The notes: generated from the letters alone by a model not told the origin. Numbered from the stretch's first letter, positions 1 to 11,537 are shown. The stretch: 64,000 nucleotides of DNA from Rhynchopus sp. YZ270_cl-10 (GCA_964035575.1 OZ037906.1:806001-870000), one strand, 5' to 3'. Program-made: numbers and translations.

Positions 1-410
1 ACTTTCCGGAAGGTTTCCAAAGTCGAATTTCTTGCACTAGCTATGCTCCCTGGGTTAATGGCTATAGCAGTGACTGACAAAGTGTTCCCACCCCAGGTCT
101 TCGTCCACAAACAAATCTAGAATAGATTGATTTGGGTGAAGCCTTGTATTTTGAGTTGTTGAATGTCGGAGAGCGGCGCTCATCGCAATCACGGATGCAG
201 TTCAGATTTCACGATCCTGTGATGAGTGTAAATGTGGGGTGTGATTAAGTATGGTGTACAAACGCAGTAGTCGGGAAGGGTGAGGTTAATGAAAAAAGTG
301 GTAATAACTATGTATTTCCGCGAAATAAGGTAGCCTTTTTTCACGCTACAGAGAGTTTCCTGCTGCACTAATGGTTCCCAAGCGAAGCGAGGGACCATGT
401 ATAAGGGTTT
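1..410 (+). repeat. Truncated copy of dispersed repeat RC (tail part)
   Basis: The stretch matches about 33,780-34,400 nearly base for base, apart from a 188-bp insert present only in the other copy. It shares the segments around TTCTTGCACTAGCTATGCTC and the GAAATAAGGTAGCC/TTTTTTCACGC motif followed by the CGAAGCGAGG motif. The window begins inside this copy. No coding frame is supported. Confidence 0.75.
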
Positions 411-562
411 GCGGGTTTGCGGGTATTTACCCCCACTAAAAGTAACTGTGTGTGGGGTAGAGGGGTGAAAATCATACCATGCTGCTTCAATACTGTCTCT
501 GCTGTCGCATTCCCTCATGGTGGGTCACTCACCCACTGGGCAAAAAATCAAAGGGGGTACCC

Positions 563-720
563 CCAAATAAGTTCAGAGATACCCGAAAAAAGTTCAGATA
601 TACCCGAAAATAAGTTCAGATATAGTCAGTTATGCCCTATTTCTGGTTTTCGGGTATATCTGAACTTATTTTCGGGTATCTCTGACCATTTCAAAAAAAG
701 GGTAGGGTATAACTGACTAT
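563..720. repeat. Small foldback repeat with AGATATACCCGAAAA motif
   Basis: Repeated TTCAGATATACCCGAAAA units on the left face the reverse complement (TTTTCGGGTATATCTGAA) on the right, with TAGTCAGTTATGCCCTA paired with TAGGGTATAACTGACTA. This is a short palindromic element with its own motif array and no gene. Confidence 0.65.
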
Positions 721-1016
721 TCCCCCTTTTTTTTTTCCCTTTTTTCTTCAGTGCCTGCGCTCCCAGAGGCGTTTGCACTATCAACTTCACTTTTTTTTTT
801 TTGAGGTACACTTCGTCACGAGAGGGCTGTTGTATTTCAAAAAAAAAACCAACTTTTTTTTTGGGCAATGATTATGTACCTTATTTATCTGCATACCGGT
901 GAAAGCCTATTCAATCTTTTAAGCCTTTCCCGTTTTGTGCCGTATGTCTAAGTTGTCTCCACTAACTACCATTTTATTTTAGGTGTCTAGCTCGGCTTGG
1001 CTTGGGTGGGTTTATC

Positions 1017-1102
1017 CACGGTGGCCTTACGAACCCTATTTGGGGTACCCCGCGGGGTACCCCGCTACGAACGTACCCTGAGGGTTCGTAAGGGCCACCG
1101 TG
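1017..1102. repeat. 86-bp foldback element
   Basis: The arms CACGGTGGCCTTACGAACCC and its reverse complement enclose a GGGGTACCCC-type palindromic core. It could form a hairpin. No coding content. Confidence 0.75.
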
Positions 1103-1150
1103 TCTACAACCTTTCCTGTATTTTTCTTCTCCAATTATTTCGCATTCTCA

Positions 1151-1225
1151 CTACGATACGGAACACTCAAACGTCCCACCCTTTGCATGAGCACGACCAA
1201 GCTGCGTTTTAGTACGCTTTCAACT
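1151..1225 (+). repeat. Dispersed repeat F4, partial copy
   Basis: ACGATACGGAACACTCAAAC, a CATGAGCACGACCAAGCTGC-like segment and GCGTTTTAGTACG match copies at 56,385-56,490 and inside the cyclophilin intron at 63,386-63,470. F4 therefore occurs in both intergenic and intronic DNA. Confidence 0.65.
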
Positions 1226-1652
1226 CTATTATTCGATTAAAATTGATCGAGCGAAGTAAAACTGGGAATTTTAACCCCCTTTTTTTTAATGTTTTTTTTA
1301 AAACATAATCTCTTAGTTTGTCATTACCAAAAGAAAAAGATTGGAGGCAGCGCTTTTTGGGAAAAACGGAAAACAAAAAAAAAATCATGCTTTTGTAATG
1401 TGTCTGTTTGATTCGCTTTGATTCATACACACCAACACTATGCGATTTTCACATTTTTCCACTTTTTTTTTTGTTTCGCTCAGCGCCAGTAATGTATATA
1501 GGGGTGGTGGTGGTGCAGTAAAGGGGGAAATATGTGGGAAACCCCCTTTTTTTGATTTTTCGCGTGGTTGTGTGCAGGGTTTTATATAGCCAGCACCCAC
1601 CAAAACGGTGGTTTTGTGTGAGGCAGTCATTGTTTTTGTGTGTGGAAAACTA

Positions 1653-1890
1653 GTGTCCTATCCAGGAATCCAGATTTCAAGATTGGGGTCAGCTTGTTTT
1701 TTCGCCCAAAAATTCAGCACTGCTGACAAAGGAAGACATTGGGAGTTGTATATTTTTTTGCGGAGCAAAAAAAATAAGATAAAATGGCGCCGCAAGCGAA
1801 AAAAATTCATGGTACGGTGTAAAAATCTAGCTTTTTACACCACCAGTCACTCAAAGAACCCCTTTTTGCGGAATCCCGACTCGTTTTTTA
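1653..1890 (-). repeat. Dispersed repeat S/T, reverse copy
   Basis: The stretch begins with TATCCAGGAATCCAGATTTC (also at about 47,886). It continues with GCGGAGCAAAAAAA and ATGGCGCCGC segments, the reverse complement of the block at 10,897-11,225. The GC-rich GCCTGCGGCGCCA core stands out from AT-rich surroundings. Confidence 0.6.
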
Positions 1891-2812
1891 GGATTCTTGA
1901 CGACCGTGCTCTTCATGGTGGGGTCGCGTTGCTCTGGAGTCCCTTCGGGACCCCTCTTAGAGCCCTGTAAGGCAAGGTAAAAATTGCAAAAAATCCCGAA
2001 ATTCTATAGTTTTTTTTTTTTCCCCCGGTTTTTTGTGGGATTTGGTCCCACATACAGATACCTATATACATCACTGCTCAGCGCACAAACAAAGACCCGA
2101 TCCTTTCTCCCCCCCTTTTTTTTCTCCAAATTTACAGAAGGATTCACGATTCAGCTCTTTCCACGGGGTGGGGAATGTTTCCGCATTTAAAATCGGACGT
2201 TCTTTTTATAGTGGATTGCGTGCATGCACATTCCAGCACTGTACCCCCACAGCCCTTGACCTCCCCCTGACGTGCGCAAACGTGAAGCCTTGGTTACTAG
2301 TAGCACTGTGGGTCTTCTGGTTGTATATTATCATATCATAATACATCAAAATATGGCCGTATTTTTTTTGCTTTTGTTTTTGTTGTACATTTTGATAAAA
2401 AAAAAATACATCAGAATGCACAACCAGTATTGCTTCGAGGGCGTGGCTTAAGTGAGGTGCCTGGAACAGACAGATGACATCAGTGTTCCATCTTAGCTAT
2501 CCTAGCATCGTCGTAGCTTACATACACTCCCCACTCCTTTTTTTTTTTTTGTTTATTTCCCAAGGGTACATTTTTCGCACCCTCGTTGCCTTCTTTTCGT
2601 TTAGAAAAGAATATGAAATAATTTATTTCGGACACTCCGGAGGGGTTGAAACGCCCCACTGAGCGTCAGGTATCCCAGAAAGTGTTTTATATCATATCAA
2701 CTTTCACTTTGTTATAAAGCTGTGTTTTGTTATGTGTCCGTTGTGGGGCACACCCGTCTCATAGGCATCCCATTGTTTTTTTCGGCAATTTCCTTCTGTG
2801 TAACTTTGTTTT

Positions 2813-2937
2813 TGAGATGTAAACCACGAAATGGATGTAGGACTGCATGGTTGGGGTGTCCACCCCCCCCGGTACACCCGGTCATACCAAAGGTACACTG
2901 TTCACGAGAGGGCTTTGTATTTCAGGTCAACTTTGTT
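2813..2937 (+). repeat. Dispersed repeat F2
   Basis: About 125 bp containing ACGAAATGGATGTAGGACTG, CGGTACACCCGGTCATACCA and GAGGGCTTTGTATTTCAGGT. Other copies lie at 11,538-11,665, 51,668-51,760, 53,488-53,596 and, shortened, in NOP56 intron 4. The copies end in a pyrimidine/AG-like segment. Confidence 0.8.
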
Positions 2938-3433
2938 TTTTTTCTTTTGTAAAAGCATTCTGAAGTGGACCGTTCAAAGGCTCACTTAGTTTTTTTTTTT
3001 TTTTTTGGGCAGTTGGTAGTTCATTTTTGAGGGTATTTTTTTGCAAGGGAAGACTGGGTACATTTTTTTCTGGTGGTTGGTGATCTATGTTGGGTGGGGT
3101 GGGTGGGTGGGAGCACTTCACAGAGGGGCTTTTGTTTTCCGTCTTATAATCACCCTCTATTGTTGTTGTTGTTGTTGTTTTCTTTTTTTTTGCATGGGAA
3201 CATTTTTGTTGATCCCTCCTCATATACTATCAATTTGATCGCATATGTTGAAAATACTTTTTTGTTTTTTGCAGTGAACAATCCTAAGAGTTTTCCCTTT
3301 TCCCCTCCCCTTTTTTTCAACTTCAAAATTATTTTGTGTGTGTGACGCGAGTGCAATAATCATTTTATGTTGCTTTCCCCGTGTTGCTATATTGCCTTAC
3401 AGTCACCTAGTGATGTATATTTTTTTTTCAACA

Positions 3434-4273
3434 CAGGGTATTTCCTAAATCGGGGTCCCAAAATCTCAAAATCCGGAATCGGGTGCAAAAAAAGCGCGCT
3501 GAGCAACGTTAGGGTTTTTTGTGCAGAAAACTGAGTTATGGTGCATTTCCGAGCCAATCCCGGCTTGTGGTGGGGTCACTTTGCCGAAATGGCCAAGTTC
3601 TTGGTGTTGGTCAAAATGAGTGTAAGGTAAAGGGGACCAGGTAAATCCCACAACCCAGATTTTCTCTCCCTGATCCTGAAAACATGAAAATGCCCGAAAA
3701 CACCGGCATTTGCATTTCCGGAATCCGCCCGTTCTGTGGTGGGGTCAATTTGCCGAAATGGACAAGTCCTTGGTTTTGGTCAAAACCCGTCAGTGTAAGG
3801 TAAAGGGGCCAAGTGTTTGCCTGTAGGAACTGGTAGGAACAGGCAGCGCCGCAGGCGCACGGTACCCAACATCGGTGAAAATAAAAATTCCCGAAAACTG
3901 CTTTATTTGAATGATTGGAGCGATCCAGAACAGCGAACATACTTTTTTCGGGAAAATACCAAAAAATAGGCACTTTAAATACAGCTACCCTAACATAAAA
4001 AAAAGGGGGGAATGTGCCCGCCGCAGGCGGAATTTTTTTTTGGCCTGTGAACTTTTTTTCCGGACTTTTTTGCGTTATTTTGCAAGATCGGGGCTCCGAG
4101 GTTCGGAATATTTTTTCCTCGGACATTTTTACCTCACCCTGTGCTCCTTCCCACGACTACTCTCCCCTTGCAAAAAAACCGCGGAACACCTGAAAACCCC
4201 CCTTGCAAAAAAAGCGCGGAACTTTTTCTGAAAAAATCTCGGGAGACGGGTAGTGGATTTAGGAAATACCCTG
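3434..4273. mobile_element. Non-autonomous hAT-like element
   Basis: The ends are CAGGGTATTTCCTAAAT and its inverse ATTTAGGAAATACCCTG. The flanks are an exact 8-bp direct repeat TTTCAACA (3,426-3,433 and 4,274-4,281). An 8-bp target duplication with CAGGG...CCCTG termini is the known signature of hAT superfamily DNA transposons. The interior holds a roughly 200-bp internally duplicated segment with CCAAATG-type blocks and no transposase frame, so it is a deletion derivative or MITE. Relatives occur at 13,436-13,590 and 14,198-14,488. Confidence 0.88.
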
Positions 4274-4516
4274 TTTCAACACACCGAACTTTTTTTTTTT
4301 AGTAAAAAACCAGAAGAATCTGCGCCTTCGGCTCAAGCAGACTTTCTTTTTCTTTTTTTATTGCATTAGTTATACCTTCTATTCAGTAGAATAGATCGTA
4401 TATGAAATGTTTTGCATTTTCAACTTCCCTTTAGTATGTACAATCCCGCTCTTATCTCGGATGCGTATTCAACTTTCAAAGCTTTTTTTTTTTCACCCCT
4501 CTTTTTCAGATAACCC

Positions 4517-5141
4517 CAGGGGTTAAGTTAGCTTTTTTTTTTTCTCGCTGAGTCGGGTTTTCTGGGTTTTTTCGGGTTTTCTGGATTTTGCGAAAAATAA
4601 CCCATTCCCTCCGCGAGCGCAGCGAGCGGGAAAATTTTTAAGGTGCACCTCCGCGAGCGTAGCGAGCGAAATTTTTTTTTCGCAATTTTTGGGGCAAAGT
4701 TCAAAAATCCCACCAAAAAGTGGGGGACCCTGGGGGGTTTTTGGATTTGTCCTAACAATTTTGGAGCATAAATTTGAAGAACAGGACTGGTGTACCCCTC
4801 ACCAACCTCAGTTCCCACGTCCTGCCTCACCCGCACTCTCGCAACACTAGTACTGAACCCGAAGTTCGCCAGAGATCCCTGTTGCCTCTTCATATGAATA
4901 ATTCCCAGTTCTGACGGGGGGTTTGTTTGGGTCGGGGGAATTTTTTTCTTAGAGGGTGGGGTGGGAGGGGCTCCGCCCACCCCTACCCCACCTTCCCAGC
5001 CTACACCACCCAAAAATTTGGATTTTTTTTTTTTTTTTTTCAGATTCCATTTTTTTTTTTTTTTTTTTGAAAAACCCGAAAACCCGAAAACCCGAAAACC
5101 GGGTTTTGAAAACCCAGAAACCCGCCCTAACTTAACCCCTG
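4517..5141. mobile_element. hAT-like element with motif arrays and a captured coding fragment
   Basis: The terminal inverted repeat is CAGGGGTTAAGTTAG...CTAACTTAACCCCTG. It is flanked by GATAACCC (4,509-4,516) and GATGACCC (5,142-5,149), which match at 7 of 8 positions. CAGGGGT ends and an 8-bp duplication fit hAT. CGGGTTTTC units cluster just inside the left end and their complement AAAACCCG inside the right end. The middle carries a coding-like minus-strand stretch (next entry). Confidence 0.8.
4763..4920 (-). pseudogene. Coding fragment carried inside the hAT-like element
   Basis: Read on the minus strand, this stretch gives about 50 residues of balanced composition (for example SELGIIHMKRQQGSLANF, then RVRVRQDVGTEVGEGYTS). 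The flanking element sequence in the same frame is low complexity. There is no start of its own and no recognised family. It is best read as a piece of a gene picked up by the element; expression is unlikely. Confidence 0.4.
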
Positions 5142-5337
5142 GATGACCCGCACTCAGGTGTTCGGTTCTTATCGCCAACTCTTTTTGCAGCGTCCTGCGT
5201 CCGGTTGTCCGGCAAGCGTTTTGGACTTTCAACTTTTTTCTTCTTTTTTTTTCGTGTAACAGAAACAGAGCTGAAGGTGCCTGTCCATACAAGGAACTTC
5301 GCAGCTTCGTTATTACACGACAATTTTTTTTTTCTCC

Positions 5338-5425
5338 AGTGCCTGCGTCCCAGAGGCGGTACTATCAACTTCACTTTTTATTTTATTTTCCACTGAAAAC
5401 CTACCGAAGTAGGCGTGAACGCTGA
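5338..5425 (+). repeat. Dispersed repeat F1
   Basis: GTGCCTGCGTCCCAGAGGCG, CACTATCAACTTCAC-type and CCACTGAAAACCTACCGAAG segments. Longer or shorter copies are at 750-795, 5,987-6,030, 13,215-13,305, 58,668-58,692 and in NOP56 intron 4 (61,428-61,475). Confidence 0.75.
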
Positions 5426-5754
5426 CTACCCGGTAAAATTTTTGGCAGCCGCGCCACTAGTACTGCCTCTTGCTTAGTTTTTTTTTTTAAAAATGTTGTT
5501 GTGCTACTTAGCGAAGTTCCACACTGCGACTGATCAGGTGGGGGACAGCCTGCAGCTTCGTTACTACATGACATTTTTTTTATTCATATTCCTACGAAGC
5601 TTGCTTTAAAGGAGAAATAGTATTACCGGGTACGGTGAAATGGTACCGTGCAATCAACGAAAACAACTTTACTTACCTACCCTATTTTTTGAGATACAGA
5701 AAACAGTTCTGCTATTGTGAGTCTTTCAAGGACCAAATATTATTTTTTTTTATA

Positions 5755-5792
5755 AAGGTGACTAAAGCGTGAGAGTCTTCGGTTCATCTTTC
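5755..5792 (+). repeat. Dispersed repeat F3, short copy
   Basis: GTGACTAAAGCGTGAGAG followed by CTTCGGTTCATCTT. Relatives: 13,092-13,137, 43,117-43,152, 47,182-47,208 and the copy split by an insertion at 48,060-48,510. Confidence 0.55.
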
Positions 5793-5986
5793 CAGACTGT
5801 TTTACTTTGTTTTGTTTGATTGTTATTTTCTTTTCTTTTCTCTTTTTGTTTATAAAGATATGTGTACCGTGACATTTCATCAATTTTTGTTGTTGTTTCC
5901 CCACACATTTACTTTCTTTGTGGATGGGGGTGTGTTTTTCTTGCCTCGACTATAGGTCGCTTTTTTTTCCCCCCCTCCGGAGTGTC

Positions 5987-6030
5987 AGTGCCTGCGTCCC
6001 AGAGATGTTTGCACTATCAATTTCACTATT
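5987..6030 (+). repeat. Dispersed repeat F1, short copy
   Basis: AGTGCCTGCGTCCCAGAG followed by TTTGCACTATCAATTTCAC, matching F1 at 5,338 and elsewhere. Confidence 0.65.
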
Positions 6031-6539
6031 TTTTTTTGGGGGGGACCATGTCACATTCAAGATAGTTTTGTTTCCCCCCCGTAGGGTAATCCATATATAC
6101 CAAAAAGGGGACAAATTAGTACACACTATTGCACAGTTCTGTGCTATTTTCATCTGAAAAAGAAAGTGTACGCAACTATGTTGGGGCTTTTTTTTTTGTC
6201 CCTAATGCTGGAAAATGCCAAGGCAATTAGGCGCAAATGTGCTATCATAGTTACTTACGCGGTGATGAAAACACCTTGACCCAAAAAAAGGTCCAGAAAA
6301 AAGGTTCCATTGTTTTGTACCCCAAAAAAGTCAATTGTGGTCCACTGATTTCTGGGCCCCTTTTTTTTTGTTTTTTTTTTGGATCACGGTAATTCCCACA
6401 GTATCCTACGGTTCCGGAACCGTAGGGTTCTTATGGTGAAGTTCATCGAACCAACCTTTCTCTTTCTGTTTCTCTTTGTTTATTTTATTTAAAATTCTGA
6501 GATGCGTTTTAGCACGTTTCACCTCGCGATCAACGAAAT

Positions 6540-7235
6540 AATAACTATTTATTGGTATGAAATAAGGAATACTTTTTTTCACGCTACAGGTCGTGCGAGT
6601 TACCTGCTGCAGAAATGGTTCCCGAGCGAAGCGAGGGGACCATGTAATAGTATTTACCGAGCGAAGCGAGGTAAATACGGAAAAATAATTTACCGAGCGA
6701 AGCGAGGTGAATTATGTGCAGCAGGTAACGAGCGCACCTGTAGCGTGAAAAAACGGATTCCTTATGACAAACAATACGTAATTTTATTCCGGTTTACAAA
6801 GTAGGGGTAGTCCCCAAGCACAGGCCAAAAAACAGTGAGATGGGAGATCAGGAAAAATAAATACCACCCACACCACACGTATCATCTGTTACAGGAGCTA
6901 ATCAAAAGAAAAAAAGAACAACAACAAATGCCGAGGACAACGCTTAAGGCGAAGATGCAGGAGGCATACGAGAGCGGACTAAGCAACTACAAGAGCTTCG
7001 CCTCTTACAAGCTCGAGTGGGAGAAGATGCTCTCTCACAACAGAATTACCACCTGAAATACACCCACCACACAGGAATCCTCATACAGGTGCGCCGTGAA
7101 ATAAGGTGACTTTTTTTCACGCCCCATGCAATTTACACATAAATTGCCGTGAAATAAGGTGACTTTTAACACACAAAGTTCTTCTTATTTCACTGCATTT
7201 TGGCCTGTGCTTGGGGACTACTACTTTGTAAACCG
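6540..7235. repeat. Foldback region related to the RC tail
   Basis: The block TTCCGGTTTACAAAGTAG plus CCCCAAGCACAGGCCA near 6,783-6,830 reappears inverted at 7,200-7,235. The region has repeated CGAGCGAAGCGAGG units and GAAATAAGG...TTTTTTCACGC motifs shared with 300-410 and 34,290-34,480. It is a palindromic element with a short non-repetitive centre (next entry). Confidence 0.65.
6928..7056 (+). pseudogene. Short coding-like fragment inside the foldback
   Basis: ATG-initiated 42-residue frame (MPRTTLKAKMQEAYESGLSN then YKSFASYKLEWEKML). It has a clean amphipathic-helix composition and ends in TGA. The GC content is above the neighbours, as expected of a captured exon. Not recognised; it could also be chance. 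Confidence 0.3.
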
Positions 7236-7647
7236 GAATAAAAAATTTTTTTTTCTGATTTCGTTTCTTTCTTTTATCAGACTAGCTTTAACTCAGATAT
7301 CAGTTTTTTATTTATTTATTTATTGGGTTGTTTTGGCCCAACCCATCTGTATTCTCCCCACTCCCAAAGGCAAGCTTCACGGTTGTCTGACCGACAGAGT
7401 CGGACTGATTTTTTTTTTTTTTACGCACACCATGCTGTCCTCTAAATCGGATTTAGGATTCAGGATTTTCTATAAGAAAATTTTATAAGGGCACGGTAAT
7501 TTTTTTTCTTGGTAAGCGTCAGAGCACTTCTCAAAAAAAAGTACGCACGCACGCAAAAAAAAATTATCAGTCCTATTCGTGGTCATTTACCCCCCCCCCC
7601 CTTTGGGTCGGTGAACCGGAAATTTTGGAAATAAGGGGGTAAAATAA

Positions 7648-8848
7648 GGGGGGGGGGTTAGGTGGGGGCAAAACCCCTATTTTTTTGAGGCATTTTGACT
7701 TTTTTGGACTTCCGCGCAAAGTACGTACAAACCACCCCTCATACCCACCCAGAAATGGGTCAGAAACACCCTGTGACCCGAAAATTCATGCTAAGGGCGA
7801 CTCAGAATATGAAAAAATGCAAAAAAAATAGTGAAAAAGTGGCCTTTTGACGGTTTTGGCCATGTTGGGTAAAATGGCCATTTTTGGACAAAAAAATCAA
7901 AAAAACAGCAAAATTTTGACGTCATGACAGCTGCTTGGGCACAAACCTACCCCAGGGAGGTCCTGTGAGTCCATTCCGACCTGTTTTGGACACTTTAGGT
8001 ACTTTTTTTGGCCGTTTTTTGGTGTTTTTAGGTCAAAAAACATCCCCGGACTATCCCCGGACCGGACTTGCGCCCTGCTTTCAGACCCACTCTGGGCAAA
8101 AAATGGGTGAAAACCCCCGAAAAAGCACTCTGGGAACCCAGATAGTTCCAAATATCCACCAGAAACCCACCCAAACACCTCAAAAACATGCCAGAAAAAT
8201 ATTTTCAAAAACACACTTTTTCAAATAAGTCATTATGGAACCTGCCCAGATGAACTTTTTGAAAAAAGTGTGTTTTTGAAAATATTTTTCTGGCATGTTT
8301 TTGAGGTGTTTGGGTGGGTTTCTAGTGGATATTTGGAACTATCTGGGTTCCCGGAGTGCTTTTTCGGGGGTTTTCACCCATTTTTTGGCCCAGAGTGGGT
8401 CCAAAAGCAGGGCGCAAGTCGCGGCCCAGGGACGTCCAGGGTAAAGTCCAGGGTATTTTTTGACCTAAAAACACCAAAAAACGGCCAAAAAAAGTACCTA
8501 AAGTGTCCAAAACAGGTCGGAATGGACTCACAGGACCTCCCTGGGGTAGGTTTGTGCCCAAGCAGCTGTCATGACGTCAAAATTTTGCTGTTTTTTTGAT
8601 TTTTTTGTCCAAAAATGGCCATTTTACCCAACATGGCCAAAACCGTCAAAAGGCCACTTTTTCACTATTTTTTTTGCATTTTTTCATATTCTGAGTCGCC
8701 CTTAGCATGAATTTTCGGGTCACAGGGTGTTTCTGACCCATTTCTGGGTGGGTATGAGGGGTGGTTTGTGGGTACTTTGCGCGGAAGTCCAAAAAAGTCA
8801 AAATGCTTCACCCGTCCTGAAGGTTTTGCCCCCACCTAGGGGGGGGGG
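7648..8848. mobile_element. P1: long-TIR palindromic element in a G10 tract
   Basis: The element itself is 7,658-8,838, from TTAGGTGGGGGCAAAACC to GGTTTTGCCCCCACCTA. It has exactly ten G on each side (7,648-7,657 and 8,839-8,848), which fits a target duplication in a homopolymer. The arms, about 535 bp (7,685-8,222 and 8,258-8,806), are close to perfect reverse complements around a 35-bp centre. They hold the shared P-element block TGTGAGTCCATTCCGACCTG. There is no transposase. The open frames on the two arms are mirror images and are not genes. Confidence 0.8.
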
Positions 8849-8860
8849 TAAATGAGGGGG

Positions 8861-10524
8861 TAAGGGGGGGGTAGGGGGGTCCGTCCGGCCGTTTTTGCTG
8901 TCCCAAACCACTTTTTTTTGTAAAAACCCGCGAAAAACCCGAAAAAACACCCCAAAAGACCCCCAAACCCCCAAAAAATCACCCAAAACCACGAAAAACA
9001 CACTTTTGAGCACTATTTCGTACTTTTTTCTGATTTTTTGGTGTTTTTTTCCGCTTTTTCCGCCTTTTTCCATGTAATTATACCCCCTAATATGCCTATA
9101 GAATCCCTGTACTGCTCACTGAGACAGCATAGCGACCAGAGGCTCCTTATTCAGCGTACCGGTGTCTTCATCGTCAAGGGGTGCACAATCTGCCGCAAAT
9201 TCCCGTAACTCTGTCTTTGTGAAAAGATGAAGCACTTTAGTGTTGTACTTTTCAAGTTGCTACTTCTGGGTGCTTTGCATGGACCTGCCTTTGTGGTGCG
9301 CTTGGTGTATCCTGCGGCAAGTTCTTCCCTTGAGAAAGACGGAACCCAACCTAGACTGTAGAGGATGTCTAGGTTCCAGCGACAGTGAGTCGGTGTTGTC
9401 GGGGTGCTGGCTCCTTCCGTGGTGGCTTGCAACTTGGTCAAGGACACCGACAACGGATTCGCAAGAATCATTGGTCATAGGAGGAGGCAAGGAAGGCTTT
9501 ACTGCACTTGGGCACAGGGTACGTTGTCATTTTCAGGGACCAAAAAGCCCTGGCAAGTGTTGCAAGTACGATTTTCCACAGCTCGGGAGGTCTGTCAGGC
9601 AGTTCAGAGGGATTTAGACACTTCTGCGACTGCCTGAACACGCCTTTTAGGGTTTTTATTTTGGGTGCGAAATACGTCAAAAGGATGGGGGGAAATACCG
9701 TTATTTTAAGCGTTGCAGACACAAAAACACCCTCAAAAACCCCCTAGGGACCCCAAAAAGCTGCAAAATCCACACAGTTCCACCTCGGGACCTCATTGGA
9801 GGTGGACGGAGGTGGTTTTTTGGTGTTTTGAATGAATTGGTATTATTTTTTTTTGGTAAATAAGTGGTCTTCTGCTAGGCGTTGCATAGCCGTTGCTTAA
9901 GTGTTGCATAAGTGTTGCATGGCCTATAAAACCCTCCCAAGTGCCCAAAATGCTATTTTTCACCCTACATGGGGTCTGGGGGACATTTTCCTGGGTGTTT
10001 GGACACCATTCCGACTACCTTGGCACTTTTTTGGGGGTTTTCAGGTACAAAAAAAGTCAAAAAAGTGACTAAAAAAAGGGTACTTTTAAGCGTTTGGGGC
10101 ACACACACCCACTGCAAAATGCATCTGGGGCCCACACAGGACCCCTAAAAGCTGTAAAAACTATATATTTCCACCCTGGGACCCCACCGGATGTGGACTG
10201 GGGTGTTTTTCGGGTGTTTAGAAGGATTTTTGTCTGATTGGAGAATTTTTTTGGTAAGTGTTGCATTTTGGCCCATGTTGATGACGATTTGATGACGCTA
10301 TTTTTGGAGATTTTTCACAAAAAACCGATTTTTTTTAACCAGGAAAGTCTCTGTAGAGGTTGTCAGGTGGTTTAATGGGATATTTTCGTGATCCCCAGGG
10401 CGATTTGCGGCCAGGTACGACCTTTTTAGTGGGTTTCTTCACCTAAATTTCAAAAAAATGGGTTTGGGACAGCAAATCCTTAAGGAATTCCTTCTACGTG
10501 GACCCCCCTATAAGGGGGGGGGGG
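8861..10524. mobile_element. P11: long-TIR element with TAA+G(n) target duplication
   Basis: The element is 8,872-10,510. It begins TAGGGGGGTCCGTCC and ends GGACCCCCCTA; CTGTCCCAAACC near the left end pairs with GGTTTGGGACAG near the right. It is preceded by TAAGGGGGGGG (8,861-8,871) and followed by TAA plus eleven G (10,511-10,524). Because the duplication includes TAA, it is a real target duplication of about 11 bp rather than only a homopolymer run. Long TIRs with a 9-11 bp duplication are typical of Mutator-like elements; no transposase is visible. Confidence 0.75.
9227..9637 (+). pseudogene. Broken secretory-protein fragment inside P11
   Basis: From the ATG at 9,227 the frame encodes a classical signal peptide (MKHFSVVLFKLLLLGALHG) and a short mature part. 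It then meets TAG and TGA near 9,358-9,390. The same frame reopens until 9,637 with coding-like residues (for example NLVKDTDNGFARIIGH, then LYCTWAQGTLSFSG). A very short intron over the stops cannot be excluded, but a disabled captured gene fits the setting better. No family recognised. Confidence 0.4.
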
Positions 10525-10896
10525 TAAATTACCATGTTATGGGTTAGGTCATGTTTTTGGGTGGGAAGGGGGGACTTTTTCATACACGGTGGGGTAAAAT
10601 TTTGCACAACACAGTGTGACGACACATGCTCTCATGACAAATGTGTCATCTGAAAAAAATTCCTCACTTCCTTGCGACATCGCAAGCAGTCATGCATCAT
10701 GGATCCACATCATCCACATCATCTTTCTGCCCGTGCCTGAACCATGACTGGTCAGGGATCACGGTGTTGCCTCAGATTCGTGCCCTAAGAAAATGTTATT
10801 CTTGCCGGTGAAAAAAATTTCATATGGATATGGGGCAGTGTCTTTTTTAGGGAGGTCGGAATAATTTCCTGGTAGAACCGTGGTTGAACCACGGGA
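10525..10896. other. Non-coding stretch, nothing recognised
   Basis: Follows the right flank of P11. Contains a short ATCATCCACATCATC repeat. No coding frame, RNA gene or inverted repeat that I can support. Confidence 0.5.
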
Positions 10897-11260
10897 GTTC
10901 CCTGGGGAACTGAGTTGCTGACCGCACCGTGAAATCCCAGGCTGTCCCCTAATTTTTTTTGCCTGCGGCGCCATTATTTATTACTTTTTGCTCCGAAAAG
11001 GTTTCGTTGACTGACTCTGTAGTGTAAAAAGCTACATTTTACACCGTACCCTATTATTTTTTCGCCTGCGGCGCCATTTTGTGTTATTCCTTTTCCTCCG
11101 CACAAGGAAAATAAAATACAGTCCCCTATGTTCCCAATGTCTTCGCTGATCAGAACTGAAAAACATCTTGGGGGAAACACAAACTGACCCCAAAAATCTT
11201 GAAATCTGATTCTTGGATAAGGCACTGTGGTGGGGAGAAAAATGTGACCACCCCGCACTG
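10897..11260 (+). repeat. Dispersed repeat S/T, full copy
   Basis: Starts with GGGGAACTGAGTTGCTGACC, has two TTTGCCTGCGGCGCCATT-type blocks and a TTTACACCGTACCC segment, and ends with the inverse of the 1,653 block. The other long copy is at 39,745-39,970. The GC-rich blocks alternate with A/T runs, and the unit has no coding frame. Confidence 0.65.
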
Positions 11261-11537
11261 CGGGCCTACACCAACAAAAAAATATCTTCTCCTGTTTTGA
11301 AAATCTGAAGACCACCTGGTACACACAACTCCTGACTCTGCCAGTCTCATATTATGTTTTATTCCCTCTCTAGAATTGCCCCGCATCTTAACGAACCCTT
11401 ATACATTTTTTTTTTTTTTTTTTTTTTTTTTTGTTGCAGGCCTCTCACTGCTCGTTTCTTTTAGGGGTAAGTAACGTCTCCAATGATGCTTTCATTCATC
11501 TGACCGATGAGTGGAAACCGGTAGTAGAGCATATCAG

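Noticed and set aside
8270..8599. 109-residue frame, duplicated in reverse at 7,897-8,214
   Set aside because: The two frames are mirror images of the palindrome arms of P1; composition follows A/T runs. The same applies to pairs in P3 and P4.
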